From contig NZ_JACSPR010000011.1 of the NCBI RefSeq assembly GCF_014837045.1, positions 1-64,000 of the forward strand: a stretch of DNA of 64,000 nucleotides. Direction: 5' to 3'. The first letter of the stretch is position 1. Every line of letters starts with the position of its first letter. Under the pieces are notes generated by a model that did no database searches, was not told the DNA's origin, and saw only the letters and a program-made list of their open reading frames with translations. The position numbers were made by a program, and so were the translations under genes. Below are positions 39,816 through 48,152 of this stretch, one piece after another. Source of the DNA: Corynebacterium gallinarum (lineage in GTDB: Bacteria; Actinomycetota; Actinomycetes; Mycobacteriales; Mycobacteriaceae).

Positions 39816-41159
39816 TCAGGGGGTGAATTCCTCGAAGGGGACGGAGCTCATGATCTTCGCCCGTTCCGCTTCGAGTTCCGCATGGCTGCAGGAATAGAAG
39901 AAGTCCATCCCCTGCGTGTCGCTGATCGCGGAATCGATCTGCCGGATGTATTCCTCCCATAGTTCCTCATTGCGTTCCTCCAGGTAGTCAATGTCTGCTG
40001 CCATTTCCTCGACGACATCAGCCTCCCCATGATGCTGCGCCTGGGTGTACAGGCGTACGGCCTCCTCCGGGGTGGGGATATGTTCCCCGATTTCCTGGCA
40101 GAACAGATTGGGAAAATGCTCATGATCCCGGGCTAGGGAAATATCGTGGTTTTTCTCTTCCCGAATGCTGGATATCGCCTCGGTTGTCACCTGTTGGCGT
40201 TGAGCTTTCAGTTGGGCGGTGATCAGATCGTGGAAAAGGGAGGAATTCTGGGGAGGCGCCTCGTTGTTTGTGGTGGTCTCCAGGAGCCTGGACACACGGG
40301 ATATATCCTGGAGAACGGTGCCGGTTCGGCTGCCTCCTAACGTTGTTTCCACATGTCGGTGGAGTGCGGTGGGTGCGCTCAGGAAGAGATCGGTGTGTTG
40401 TTCCATGGTGCGTTCCAGCAGCTGGATCAGCTGCTCCTGCAAGGCCTCCCAGAAGATGAGGATGGAGGCGGCGGTGCAGTCCTCCTCGACATGCTGGCGC
40501 ACGGTTCGCTCATTCTCCGTGGTATCGGGCAGCGCCATGATCGCGGTGGTGAAGTGCTCGACCAGACTGTCCATCCGGGCAAGATATAAGCGGTGGATCC
40601 ATTCATAGGTGCGCTGGAAGGCATCGATGGAATCATCCCCGGTGAACAGATCCACCAGCAGCACCAGCTGTTCTGGGAGCACCTCGATGAAATCCGTGGT
40701 TTTCAGCTCAGACCGGTGGGCAAGGAGAGCCTCCGGATCCGCATGGTCGGAGGCGGCCGGAGGGATGATGCCCTGGGCGAGAGTGAAGGCACTGGTGAGG
40801 TCCTCGGGCGTGGGTTCCGCAGCGAGGAAAAGATACATTCTTCTGCGCGCGCGTATTTTATCGGCGCGCGCATGCTTGATATGTAGGGAGTTTTCCGGGT
40901 AGGCAACCAGCGCGAGGATGTCTTCATAAGTGAAATCCGCCTGGAGTCGGGCGAGCTGGTCGACTGCAGGATTGGATACTTTGTGGGGATCAGGCATCAG
41001 GGAGCGGAGCGCGTACTCTCGGGCTATCAGGGGGCGGTAGTGGGCGGTGAGCTTATCGACGTTTTCTGCCACCGCCTCCCGGGCTCGGAGGACGGTATCC
41101 TCATTGATCGGAACCACAACAGCTTTCATGGCATCGCGGATGAGGGTTTCGGCAACCAT
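39816..41159 (-). CDS. Orphan 447-residue helical protein
   Basis: I do not recognise this family. The protein is acidic, mostly alpha-helical, with no signal peptide or membrane segment and few cysteines (one near the middle, EEDCTAASILIFW; one at the end, FFYSCSHAE). It has repeated helical stretches with TTEAISSIREEKNHDISLARDHEHF and AADIDYLEERNEELWEEYIRQIDSAISDTQG. GC is lower and codon use plainer than in neighbours (many ATA/TAT-type codons), which could mark acquired DNA. It stands alone between LURP-one and lldD. Confidence 0.7.
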   Translation of the reverse strand: MVAETLIRDAMKAVVVPINEDTVLRAREAVAENVDKLTAHYRPLIAREYALRSLMPDPHKVSNPAVDQLARLQADFTYEDILALVAYPENSLHIKHARADKIRARRRMYLFLAAEPTPEDLTSAFTLAQGIIPPAASDHADPEALLAHRSELKTTDFIEVLPEQLVLLVDLFTGDDSIDAFQRTYEWIHRLYLARMDSLVEHFTTAIMALPDTTENERTVRQHVEEDCTAASILIFWEALQEQLIQLLERTMEQHTDLFLSAPTALHRHVETTLGGSRTGTVLQDISRVSRLLETTTNNEAPPQNSSLFHDLITAQLKAQRQQVTTEAISSIREEKNHDISLARDHEHFPNLFCQEIGEHIPTPEEAVRLYTQAQHHGEADVVEEMAADIDYLEERNEELWEEYIRQIDSAISDTQGMDFFYSCSHAELEAERAKIMSSVPFEEFTP

Positions 41160-41243
41160 GGCAACTCCTGAACGTAGGGGATGTGGGGCACGCTTCTTAT
41201 CGAAAGTGTATTCGATAAGCTGGCGTCTGTCTCCCCTTTCCGC

Positions 41244-41280
41244 AAAACCCCGTACCCCACCGCGGAGGTGGGGTACGGGG
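41244..41280 (-). terminator. Intrinsic terminator after lldD
   Basis: CCCCGTACCCCACC (41248-41261) and GGTGGGGTACGGGG (41267-41280) form a perfect stem. For leftward transcription it is followed by TTTTGCGG. Clear end of the lactate operon. Confidence 0.88.
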
Positions 41281-41309
41281 AGGGGTCGGGCGTCGACAAG
41301 CGTTGAGCG

Positions 41310-42563
41310 TTAGACGTGGGTGCGCGAGGTGTCGCTGACGGGCGCCAGCGTGGTCAGCTGGGTGACATGGCGCGGTTCGAGCTCGTCGAGTGTGGACACT
41401 CCGAGCAACGCCATGGTGCGGGTGATCTCGGTGCGCAGGATCTCGATGGTGCGGTCCACGCCCTGGCGGCCGCCGGCCATGAGGCCGTAGAGGTAGGCGC
41501 GTCCGATGAGGGTGAAGTCGGCGCCGAGGGCGATGGCTGCGACGATGTCCGCGCCGTTCATGATGCCGGTGTCGACCATGATGGTCGGCTCGGAACCGAC
41601 CTCGCGGCGCACCTGTGGAAGGAGGTGGAACGGCACCGGCGCGCGGTCGAGCTGGCGGCCGCCGTGGTTGGACAGGATGAGACCGTCGACGCCCTCCTCC
41701 AGCAGCTTCACCGCGTCGGGGACGTTCTGCACACCCTTGACCAGCAGTTTTCCGGGCCACATCTCGCGGATGATCTTGAGGTCCTCGTAGGAGATGGTGG
41801 GGTCCATTGCGGAGTTGAGCAGATCGCCGACGGTGCCGCCGGTGGAGGACAGGGACGCGAATTCCAGGGTCGGGGTGGTGAGGAAATCGATCCACCACCA
41901 GGGGCGTGGGATGGCGTTGAGGACGGTGGCCGGGGTCAGCTGCGGTGGGATGGAGAAACCGTTGCGGGTGTCGCGGATGCGGTAACCGGCGACGGGGGTG
42001 TCGACGGTGAACATGAGGGTGTCGAAACCCGCCGCGGCCGCGCGCTCCACCAGGCCGTAGGAGATCTCACGGTCCCGCATGACGTAGAGCTGGAACCAGT
42101 TGCGGCCCTGCGGGTTGGTGGCCTTGACATCCTCGATGGAAGTGGTGCCCAGTGTCGACAGTGTGAACGGAATTCCGGCGGCGCCCGCGGCTCCAGCACC
42201 GGCGATCTCCCCCTCCGTCTGCATGAGACGGGTGAACCCGGTGGGCGCGATACCGAACGGCAGCGCGGAATGACCACCGAGGATCTGTGTGGAAGGGTCC
42301 ACATTCTCCGCGGGCTTGAGGATGTCCGGGTGGAATTCGATGTTCTCGAACGCCTCGCGGGCCCGTTTGATGGACAGCTCGGCCTCGGCGGCACCGTCGG
42401 TGTAATCGAAGGCGGCCGCCGGCGTGCGACGCTTGGCGATCTTCCGCAGATCATAGATGGTGAGCGCCGAATCCAGACGGCGTTTCTTCGCGTTGAGCTC
42501 CGGCTTCTTGAACTTCATCAGCTCAAGCATCTCGGATGGGTTGGGCAGCTGGCGCTTGACCAT
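41310..42563 (-). CDS. lldD: Quinone-dependent L-lactate dehydrogenase LldD
   Basis: A 417-residue FMN alpha-hydroxyacid dehydrogenase that oxidises L-lactate to pyruvate and passes electrons to menaquinone. Very close to C. glutamicum Lld[37 protein letters not shown], the FMN region [29 protein letters not shown], and the catalytic His/Arg in [21 protein letters not shown]-phosphate loop [30 protein letters not shown]. Operon with the MHS permease 101 bp upstream; controlled through the LldR operator. GGAAGGACC precedes the ATG. Confidence 0.97.
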   Translation of the reverse strand: MVKRQLPNPSEMLELMKFKKPELNAKKRRLDSALTIYDLRKIAKRRTPAAAFDYTDGAAEAELSIKRAREAFENIEFHPDILKPAENVDPSTQILGGHSALPFGIAPTGFTRLMQTEGEIAGAGAAGAAGIPFTLSTLGTTSIEDVKATNPQGRNWFQLYVMRDREISYGLVERAAAAGFDTLMFTVDTPVAGYRIRDTRNGFSIPPQLTPATVLNAIPRPWWWIDFLTTPTLEFASLSSTGGTVGDLLNSAMDPTISYEDLKIIREMWPGKLLVKGVQNVPDAVKLLEEGVDGLILSNHGGRQLDRAPVPFHLLPQVRREVGSEPTIMVDTGIMNGADIVAAIALGADFTLIGRAYLYGLMAGGRQGVDRTIEILRTEITRTMALLGVSTLDELEPRHVTQLTTLAPVSDTSRTHV

Positions 42564-42664
42564 GGGGGAGGGTCCTTCCTTACAACAAAGGGGGTTATGG
42601 GCGATGGTAATCAGACTCGGGCGGGCGTGGGGCGCGGTCGGTCCGCGGCCGGTTCACGGCGGGT

Positions 42665-43999
42665 TCAGCTTTGCGACGCGACAGTCTCCGGCTCCCGGTG
42701 CGCCACCCGCTGGATGAAGAACGAGGCGACGATGGAGATGGAACAGCAGACCACGACATAGAGGGCGATCGGCCACCACTGGCCACCAGATACCTCGAAC
42801 ATCCAGGCCGCGATGATCGGTGCTGTGCCGCCGAAGATCGCCGCACCGAGCTGGTATCCCAGGGAGGCGCCGGTGTAGCGGACCTCGGGGGCGAAGTTCT
42901 CCGCGATGACGGTGCCGAGGATGGCGTTCACGCTGCCCCACAACATTCCGAAGCCGATGACGGTGGCGACGAACAGTGCCCAGATATAACCGGTGTTGAG
43001 CACCAGGTAGTAGGGGACGATCAGGAGGATCGTCGCCGTGGCGGACCAGCGGTACAGCTTCGCGCGGGGGACCCGGTCGGAGAAGGCTCCGAACAGTGGC
43101 ATCCAGATGGTGGCCACGAGTGCGGCGCAGGCCACCGCGAGCAGGACGATGTTGTCGCGGATGTTCAGGAAGTTGGTGGCATAGGCGACGATGTAGGTGC
43201 CGAAGATATAGAACGGTCCCGTCTCGGCGGCCTTCGCCCCGATGGAGACCAGCACCGCCGGCCAGTACTTGGTCACGACCTCCTTGATGGGCAGCTTCAC
43301 CTGATTGCCGGATTCGCGCATGCGCTTGAATTCGGGGGTCTCATCCAGGCCGTTGCGGATCCACAGGCCGATGAACACCAGGACGATGCTTCCCACGAAC
43401 GGCACACGCCAACCCCAGGTGAGGAACTGCTCATCGGGCAGCAGGGTGAGCAGGGACACCACGCCCGCCGCCAGCAGCATCCCCAGGGAGATGCCCATCT
43501 GGGGAACCGCGCCGTAGAGGCCGCGCTGGTGTTTGGGGGCGTATTCGTAGGCGAGCAGCAGCGCCCCGCCCCATTCGCCACCGATGCCGATGCCCTGCAG
43601 GATGCGCAGCAGCATCAGCAGGATCGGCGCCCAGATACCGATCGTGTTGTAATCCGGCAGCAGGCCGATGGCCACTGTTCCTCCTCCCATGAGCATGAGG
43701 GTGAGGAACAGGGTCTTCTTGCGGCCGATGCGATCCCCGATGTGTGCGAAGATCACTCCACCCAGGGGGCGGAAGAAGAAGGTCAGCGAGAAGGATGCGT
43801 AGGCCAGCATCGTGGAGACGAACGGATTGTCGTTGGGGAAGAACATCTTGTTGAACACGAGCGCGGCGACTGTTCCATAGACCAGGAAGTCGAACCATTC
43901 GATGACGCTGCCACTGAGGCTGCCGAACAGTACCCGTTTGTTCAGTTTGGTCGGGGGCTGCGCGGTGGCAGTCCTCGTTGAGGCGGTTGTGGTGATCAA
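42665..43999 (-). CDS. MHS-family transporter, probable lactate permease
   Basis: A 12-helix metabolite:H+ symporter (444 residues from the chosen start). Motifs: SVIEWFDFLVYGTVAALVFNKMFFP, FRPLGGVIFAHIGDRIGRKKTLF (loop 2-3) and LRILQGIGIGGEWGGALLLAYEYAP. As the first gene of the lldD operon, downstream of the LldR operator, it is the probable L-lactate importer (as cg3226 in C. glutamicum). Start is uncertain: TTG at 43999 has GAGG 5 nt upstream, while TTG at 44029 lacks a ribosome site and no ATG/GTG fits. Confidence 0.9.
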   Translation of the reverse strand: MITTTASTRTATAQPPTKLNKRVLFGSLSGSVIEWFDFLVYGTVAALVFNKMFFPNDNPFVSTMLAYASFSLTFFFRPLGGVIFAHIGDRIGRKKTLFLTLMLMGGGTVAIGLLPDYNTIGIWAPILLMLLRILQGIGIGGEWGGALLLAYEYAPKHQRGLYGAVPQMGISLGMLLAAGVVSLLTLLPDEQFLTWGWRVPFVGSIVLVFIGLWIRNGLDETPEFKRMRESGNQVKLPIKEVVTKYWPAVLVSIGAKAAETGPFYIFGTYIVAYATNFLNIRDNIVLLAVACAALVATIWMPLFGAFSDRVPRAKLYRWSATATILLIVPYYLVLNTGYIWALFVATVIGFGMLWGSVNAILGTVIAENFAPEVRYTGASLGYQLGAAIFGGTAPIIAAWMFEVSGGQWWPIALYVVVCCSISIVASFFIQRVAHREPETVASQS

Positions 44000-44064
44000 G
44001 GTGACCTCATTTCGCAGGGGGGGATTCAAGGGGGCAGCATGGGGTGGGGCTCCTGTGGCCCGAC

Positions 44065-44092
44065 CTTGTGGTCAGACCACAAGAATGTAAGG
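44065..44092 (-). promoter_or_regulatory. LldR operator and promoter of the lactate operon
   Basis: CTTGTGGTCAGACCACAAG (44065-44083) is a perfect 19-bp palindrome apart from the central base. Its TGGTCAGACCA core fits the FadR-type GntR consensus TNGTNNNACNA, the LldR binding pattern. On the minus strand TACATT (complement of about 44084-44089) abuts the palindrome as the -10, so bound LldR would cover the start of transcription. L-lactate would release it. Confidence 0.85.
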
Positions 44093-44313
44093 CGCGTCAC
44101 CTTCGGGTGTCAACAGTGGGGCGGTGGGCAGGGGTGGGGGCGCTGGCCCGTTTGCGGCCAAAAGCACTGTTCAATGCGGTGGAGTGGCACCCCCGCGCCG
44201 GGGTGGCTGGAAGCAGGAAGTGTGGCCGGGGGTTTGGCTCTGGCCACCCTTTGTGATCGTGGTTACACTCGGGGCCCAGAGGAAATGTCAGCCCCTATGG
44301 AAGGACCCGCATC

Positions 44314-44886
44314 ATGGCCCACGCAGACCAGCCCGCCAGCAGCACCGATGTCACCGCAATTCTCACCGCCGACCACAAGGACATGCGTGATCTGCTCGCC
44401 CAGGTTCATCTGACCAGCGACCCCGAGCAGCGTCGCAACCTGGTCGACACCGCCACCGCCGAGGTCATGCGCCACTCGGTCGCGGAGGAGATGTACGTCT
44501 ACCCCGTCATGGAGGAGCACCTGCCCAACGGAGCGGAAGAAGTGGAGCACGACAAGAAGGAACACGACGAACTGGTCCAGGTGATGAAGGAGCTGGAGGG
44601 TGTGGATGCCGCGCACCCCGACTTCATCGACCTGGTCAAGAAGTTCGAGGAGATGCTCGCCCACCACGCCAAGGATGAGGAGGAGGACCAGTTTCCGAAG
44701 CTGCGCGCCCACCTTCCCCAGGAGCAGCTGGAGGAACTGGGGGAGAAGGTCGAGCAGGCCAAAAAAGTCGCCCCGACCCGTCCTCACCCCAGCGCACCGC
44801 ACTCCGAGCTCTTCCACAAGACCGTCGGCGTCGGTGTCGGCATGGTCGACCGGCTGCGTGACAAGCTCACCGGGCGCGCGACCTAG
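44314..44886 (+). CDS. Hemerythrin HHE-domain protein
   Basis: A 190-residue protein with one HHE cation-binding domain (about 12-140). Iron ligands: His in LTADHKDMRDLL, His in EVMRHSVAEEMYVYPV, His-x3-E in VEHDKKEHDELVQ and His in MLAHHAKDEEEDQF. So a complete diiron set is likely, unlike the ScdA-like protein at 21330. Such proteins sense or store oxygen/NO or iron. The Pro/His tail and helix VGVGVGMVDRLRDKL are extra. The stop overlaps the convergent phosphoesterase gene by 4 bp. Confidence 0.9.
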   Translation: MAHADQPASSTDVTAILTADHKDMRDLLAQVHLTSDPEQRRNLVDTATAEVMRHSVAEEMYVYPVMEEHLPNGAEEVEHDKKEHDELVQVMKELEGVDAAHPDFIDLVKKFEEMLAHHAKDEEEDQFPKLRAHLPQEQLEELGEKVEQAKKVAPTRPHPSAPHSELFHKTVGVGVGMVDRLRDKLTGRAT

Positions 44887-45671
44887 CTGATCTGCATCAC
44901 CGGGAACGGCCACGGCCGCGCCAGGTGGGGCGGGTGCTGTTCGAAGGGATAGCCGAGTGACACCTCGACGTGGCTGATGCCGTCGACACGCGTTTCCACG
45001 GGGATGTGCAGGTGACCGTGGATGGCCATGACCGCGTTGTGTTTCACGGGCCAGTCGCGGGTGGCGGTGGTGCCGCACCACAGGGCGATGTCACGCATCC
45101 GGAGTCGGTGCGTGGGTTCGACGACCAGCGGCCAGTGGTTGACCAGCACCTTCTCACCGCGTGTGGCCTTGAGGCGGTCCTCGGTGTATTCGATTCGCTC
45201 GGCGCACCATTTCTCGATGTCGACATAGGGGGCGATGGCGATCTCGTCGTCAAGCTTCACCGACGCGCGCGCCACCGCCTGCTGCGCGGTGAGCCCCGGC
45301 GGGCGGAAGGAGTAGTCGTAGAGGGTGAACAGCGGGCAGACCGTCACCCGCCCGAACACCGGATAAGGGTCCTCCGGGGTGATCACCCCGATTGCGCGCA
45401 GCTGCCCGACCAGCGCACGGTAACGGGCCCGGCCGTTGACGCGGTCGGTTCTGCGGTTGAACAGCTCATGGTTACCCGGCACCCAGATCACCATCTCGAA
45501 CCGCTGCTTCAGCGCACCGAGCGTGCGCACCACATCGGGGATGCGCTCGGCGACGTCGCCGGCCACGATCAACCAGTCCCCGGGGTGCCGGGGAGCAAGC
45601 TTGTCGACGACCGCCTGATTCTCAGCGAACGTGACATGCAGATCGCTGACCGCCCAAAGCGTCCGAGGCAT
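44883..45671 (-). CDS. Calcineurin-like metallophosphoesterase
   Basis: A 262-residue phosphoesterase. Metal motifs: WAVSDLHVTF (D-x-H), VAGDVAERIPD (GD-x2), VPGNHELFNR (GNHE), and C-terminal VNHWPL and MAIHGHLHIPVE (GHxH). ATG at 45671 follows AGGGGTAGC; a longer frame upstream lacks homology and would run into lldR. It starts 7 nt after the lldR stop, so the two form an operon. Substrate unknown; no signal peptide. Confidence 0.9.
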   Translation of the reverse strand: MPRTLWAVSDLHVTFAENQAVVDKLAPRHPGDWLIVAGDVAERIPDVVRTLGALKQRFEMVIWVPGNHELFNRRTDRVNGRARYRALVGQLRAIGVITPEDPYPVFGRVTVCPLFTLYDYSFRPPGLTAQQAVARASVKLDDEIAIAPYVDIEKWCAERIEYTEDRLKATRGEKVLVNHWPLVVEPTHRLRMRDIALWCGTTATRDWPVKHNAVMAIHGHLHIPVETRVDGISHVEVSLGYPFEQHPPHLARPWPFPVMQIS

Positions 45672-45678
45672 CAACCAG

Positions 45679-46359
45679 CTACCCCTGTGTCTCCTCGTAG
45701 TACCCGGTGATGTGCCGGTGCAGCAGCTCAGCAGCCTCCTCCGCCCTATGCTCACGCAGGGCGGTGAGAATGTCGCGGTGCTCCGCCTGGAGACGGGTGG
45801 CGGTGGCACGCCAATCGGGCAGGGTCTGTGCACGGGCCACGGTGTGATCCGCCACGGATGTGCGCAGTGCATCCATCAGCGTGCTGATCAGCGGATTCGA
45901 GGCCGCCCTGGACAGCACCGCATGGAACTGGGCATCCAGGTTGAGGAACTCCTCCAGGGGCAGTTCGGGATCATCCATGATGGTGAGCAGCTTCTCCGCC
46001 GAATCCCAATCACCACGCTCCGGGAGCGAATGCCGCGCCGCCCAGCCCTCCAGCAACAGACGGGCCTCGAACACATCATGATGTCCGACCTGGCTCGTGG
46101 CCAACTGCAGCGTCAGCGACAGCGACAACGCCTGCTCGGGGACGGCCGTGATGATCGTCCCCGACCGCGGCCCGGAACCCGTCGCGCTGGAGATACTCCC
46201 CAGCGCCTCCAGCACGCGGAGAGCCTCCCTCAGCGAACTGCGGGACACACCGAGCGTTTCTGCGAGTGCCCGCTCGCTGGGGAGATGATCACCGATACCG
46301 AGCCGGCCGCTTTTCAATTCCTCAGTGACCCAATTCATGACGGTTTCATGCGCTTTCAT
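45679..46359 (-). CDS. lldR: FadR-type GntR repressor LldR
   Basis: A 226-residue GntR/FadR-subfamily regulator very close to C. glutamicum LldR: KAHETVMNWVTEELKSGRLGIGDHLPSERALAETLGVSRSSLREALRVLEALG (winged HTH, 1-60), GSGPRSGTIITAVPEQALSLSLTLQLATSQVGHHD, and helical FCD domain with LDAQFHAVLSR and ITGYYEE. The FCD metal/ligand histidines (H in FHAVL, H in EHRDI, H in HRHIT) are present. L-lactate binding relieves repression of lldD. ATG at 46359 preferred over 46377; GATACT lies about 8 nt upstream, suggesting a leaderless start. Confidence 0.95.
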   Translation of the reverse strand: MKAHETVMNWVTEELKSGRLGIGDHLPSERALAETLGVSRSSLREALRVLEALGSISSATGSGPRSGTIITAVPEQALSLSLTLQLATSQVGHHDVFEARLLLEGWAARHSLPERGDWDSAEKLLTIMDDPELPLEEFLNLDAQFHAVLSRAASNPLISTLMDALRTSVADHTVARAQTLPDWRATATRLQAEHRDILTALREHRAEEAAELLHRHITGYYEETQG

Positions 46360-46401
46360 TATGTTCCAGTATCGCACGGAGCCGGCAGGAAAAGGCGATT
46401 G

Positions 46402-46947
46402 TCAGCGCCTCAGTGCCTCCAGGAGAGCATCCACAACCTTTGCCAGCTCACCTGCACGACGCTCATTCGGTGAGAAAACACCATCCCTGCTCTCATTGAA
46501 CGTGGAGAAGGTCACCTGGGCACGGACATCGAACATGTTGAAATTGCCCACGATCTGACGCCACTGCTCCACAGACCGCACCCCCTCGGCCGCGCCATAG
46601 GAGACGAAACCAACCGGCTTGCCCCACCATTCCATCCCCAGGACATCGAAGGCATTCTTGAACGCGCCGGGCACACCATGGTTGTACTCAGGCGTGATGA
46701 AAAGGAATGCATCACACGCATCGATGGCCTGCGACCACCGGGTGACATTCTCATCCTCATACTGCTTATTGGCAGCACCCGGCACTGTCTCCGCCTCCAG
46801 GAGGGGGACATTGAACGCCTTCAGATCCAGGAGCTCATACTCCACACCCTCATCGGCGCGGGCTTCAACCTGGCCCATGACCCAGTCACCCACCCCCTGC
46901 CCGAACCGTCCCTTGCGGATACTTCCGATAATGACGCCGACCTTCAT
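46402..46947 (-). CDS. NADPH-dependent FMN reductase
   Basis: A 181-residue flavodoxin-fold reductase. FMN-phosphate loop GVIIGSIRKGRFGQGV, the signature LFITPEYNHGVPGAFKNAFDVLG, and SYGAAEGVRSVEQWR. It supplies reduced flavin or acts as an azo/quinone reductase in the cytoplasm. ATG at 46947 follows AAAGGAGTC. A related gene lies at 63724. Between lldR and a HAD hydrolase; regulation unknown. Confidence 0.92.
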   Translation of the reverse strand: MKVGVIIGSIRKGRFGQGVGDWVMGQVEARADEGVEYELLDLKAFNVPLLEAETVPGAANKQYEDENVTRWSQAIDACDAFLFITPEYNHGVPGAFKNAFDVLGMEWWGKPVGFVSYGAAEGVRSVEQWRQIVGNFNMFDVRAQVTFSTFNESRDGVFSPNERRAGELAKVVDALLEALRR

Positions 46948-47012
46948 GTTGGACTCCTTTGGTAGATGATGTGCAGTGTTGTCCGCCATCGTAGGTGCGC
47001 CCGGCCGGTATG

Positions 47013-47657
47013 TCAGCCGAAGACGACCTGATCCAGGGAGGTGACATCCACGCGCGGATCGGTGCCGGAGCGGTTGATGTACCAGGCCTTCCATCCCAGT
47101 TCACGGGGCTTTTCCACATCATTGACCCAGTCATCACCGACGATGGTGGCGGTTGTGGTACCGAGCCGGTTCAGGGCACGTTCATATATCTCCGGGCGTG
47201 GTTTCGCGGAATCCAGCGTGGTGGCCGCCAACATCACCACCCCGGGCAGGTTCAGGCCGGTGCGATCGAGCTTGTCCTGCTGCATCTCCTCGCTGCCGTT
47301 AGTGAGGATCCCCACCGGATCCCCCGTGGCCAGAGCCCGTTCCAGGCAGGGCAGGGCATCGTCGAAGGCGGTCCAGTGCTGCTCATAGGCGCGTAGGTAG
47401 CCTGTGTAGATCTCGTCGCAGGTGTCATCGTCCATCTCCCGGCCGGTGTAGGCGCGGATGCGATCACGACGCTGCCCCAGGTGGGTGGTCTCACCCCGTT
47501 CGAAACGCCCGAAGCCCCATTTGTCCAACTCCAGCCAGCGCTCGAAATCCGGCTCGATGCCGATGGTGGGGGACCATGCCTGCAGCGCCGCATGGGAAGC
47601 GCTGGTGTGATCCACGAGGGTGCCGTCGAGGTCGAAGAGGATTGCGTGCCGGTTCAT
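47013..47657 (-). CDS. HAD-superfamily hydrolase
   Basis: A 214-residue haloacid-dehalogenase-type phosphatase. Motif I ILFDLDGTLVDHT with nucleophile Asp, motif II VGILTNGSEEMQ, motif III lysine in SAKPRPEIY and motif IV VGDDWVNDVEKPRELGWK. The subfamily resembles YjjG/phosphoglycolate-phosphatase-like nucleotidases with an alpha cap. I use ATG at 47657; the longer frame to 47780 runs into the GTGTCGAAA repeat array. Substrate unknown. Confidence 0.9.
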   Translation of the reverse strand: MNRHAILFDLDGTLVDHTSASHAALQAWSPTIGIEPDFERWLELDKWGFGRFERGETTHLGQRRDRIRAYTGREMDDDTCDEIYTGYLRAYEQHWTAFDDALPCLERALATGDPVGILTNGSEEMQQDKLDRTGLNLPGVVMLAATTLDSAKPRPEIYERALNRLGTTTATIVGDDWVNDVEKPRELGWKAWYINRSGTDPRVDVTSLDQVVFG

Positions 47658-47689
47658 GGCATTGATACTAGGTGGGTTGGTGCCGGGGG

Positions 47690-48060
47690 TTCGATTATTT
47701 CGACACCTGCTGCGGTTGCCGGGGAGGGTGTGTCGAAAAATTCGCGTTTCAGCGACGCCTGGGTTCGCGTTTTTCGACACACGGCCTGCTCACCCCGCCC
47801 GTTGTGTCGAAGAAGTCGAACCTGCACCGCGCCCCACATCCCGCAGGCTATGCCCGGCCCATTTCGACACGGTGACAGCCACAGAAGGTCGTCCGGGCGG
47901 GAGGGGTTCGATTATTTCGACACGCACCGCGTCATCCGGGGAGGGTGTGTCGAAAAAATCGCATTGCAGCGGCACCTGGGTTCGAATTTCTCGACACACT
48001 GCCTGCTCACCGTGCCCGTTGTGTCGAAAAAGTCGAACTCCACCCCGCGGGGGCCGAAAA
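47690..48060. repeat. Tandem double-hairpin array rich in GTGTCGAAA / TTTCGACAC
   Basis: No gene between 47658 and 48152. Two diverged units start at about 47690 and 47907 (period 217 bp; both open with TTCGATTATTTCGACAC). The 9-mer TTTCGACAC or its complement occurs nine times, allowing one mismatch (47698, 47730, 47772, about 47805, 47862, 47915, 47947, 47989, 48021). Neighbouring copies face each other and can form stems, two per unit. Short open frames here encode repetitive basic peptides and are not convincing genes. Confidence 0.85.
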
Positions 48061-48152
48061 ACACCCCGCCCCAGATCGCCGTCTAAGCGCCCAGCAACCC
48101 GCAGGCCATGCCCAGGCCCATCCGGCCCCCACAAAGGCCTTAAAACGCCCCA

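Noticed and set aside
40845-40876. GC-alternating inverted repeat GCGCGCGC...GCGCGCGC
   Set aside because: It lies inside the orphan coding gene and encodes charged Ala/Arg residues; no sign of a regulatory or mobile role.
47728-47745. LexA (SOS) box in GTGTCGAAAAATTCG
   Set aside because: Only half of the TCGAA...TTCGA-type palindrome fits and spacing is wrong; the motif is part of the GTGTCGAAA repeat.
47690-48060. CRISPR array
   Set aside because: The repeated 9-mers alternate in orientation and are unevenly spaced inside a 217-bp duplicated unit; there are no identical repeats with uniform spacers and no cas genes.
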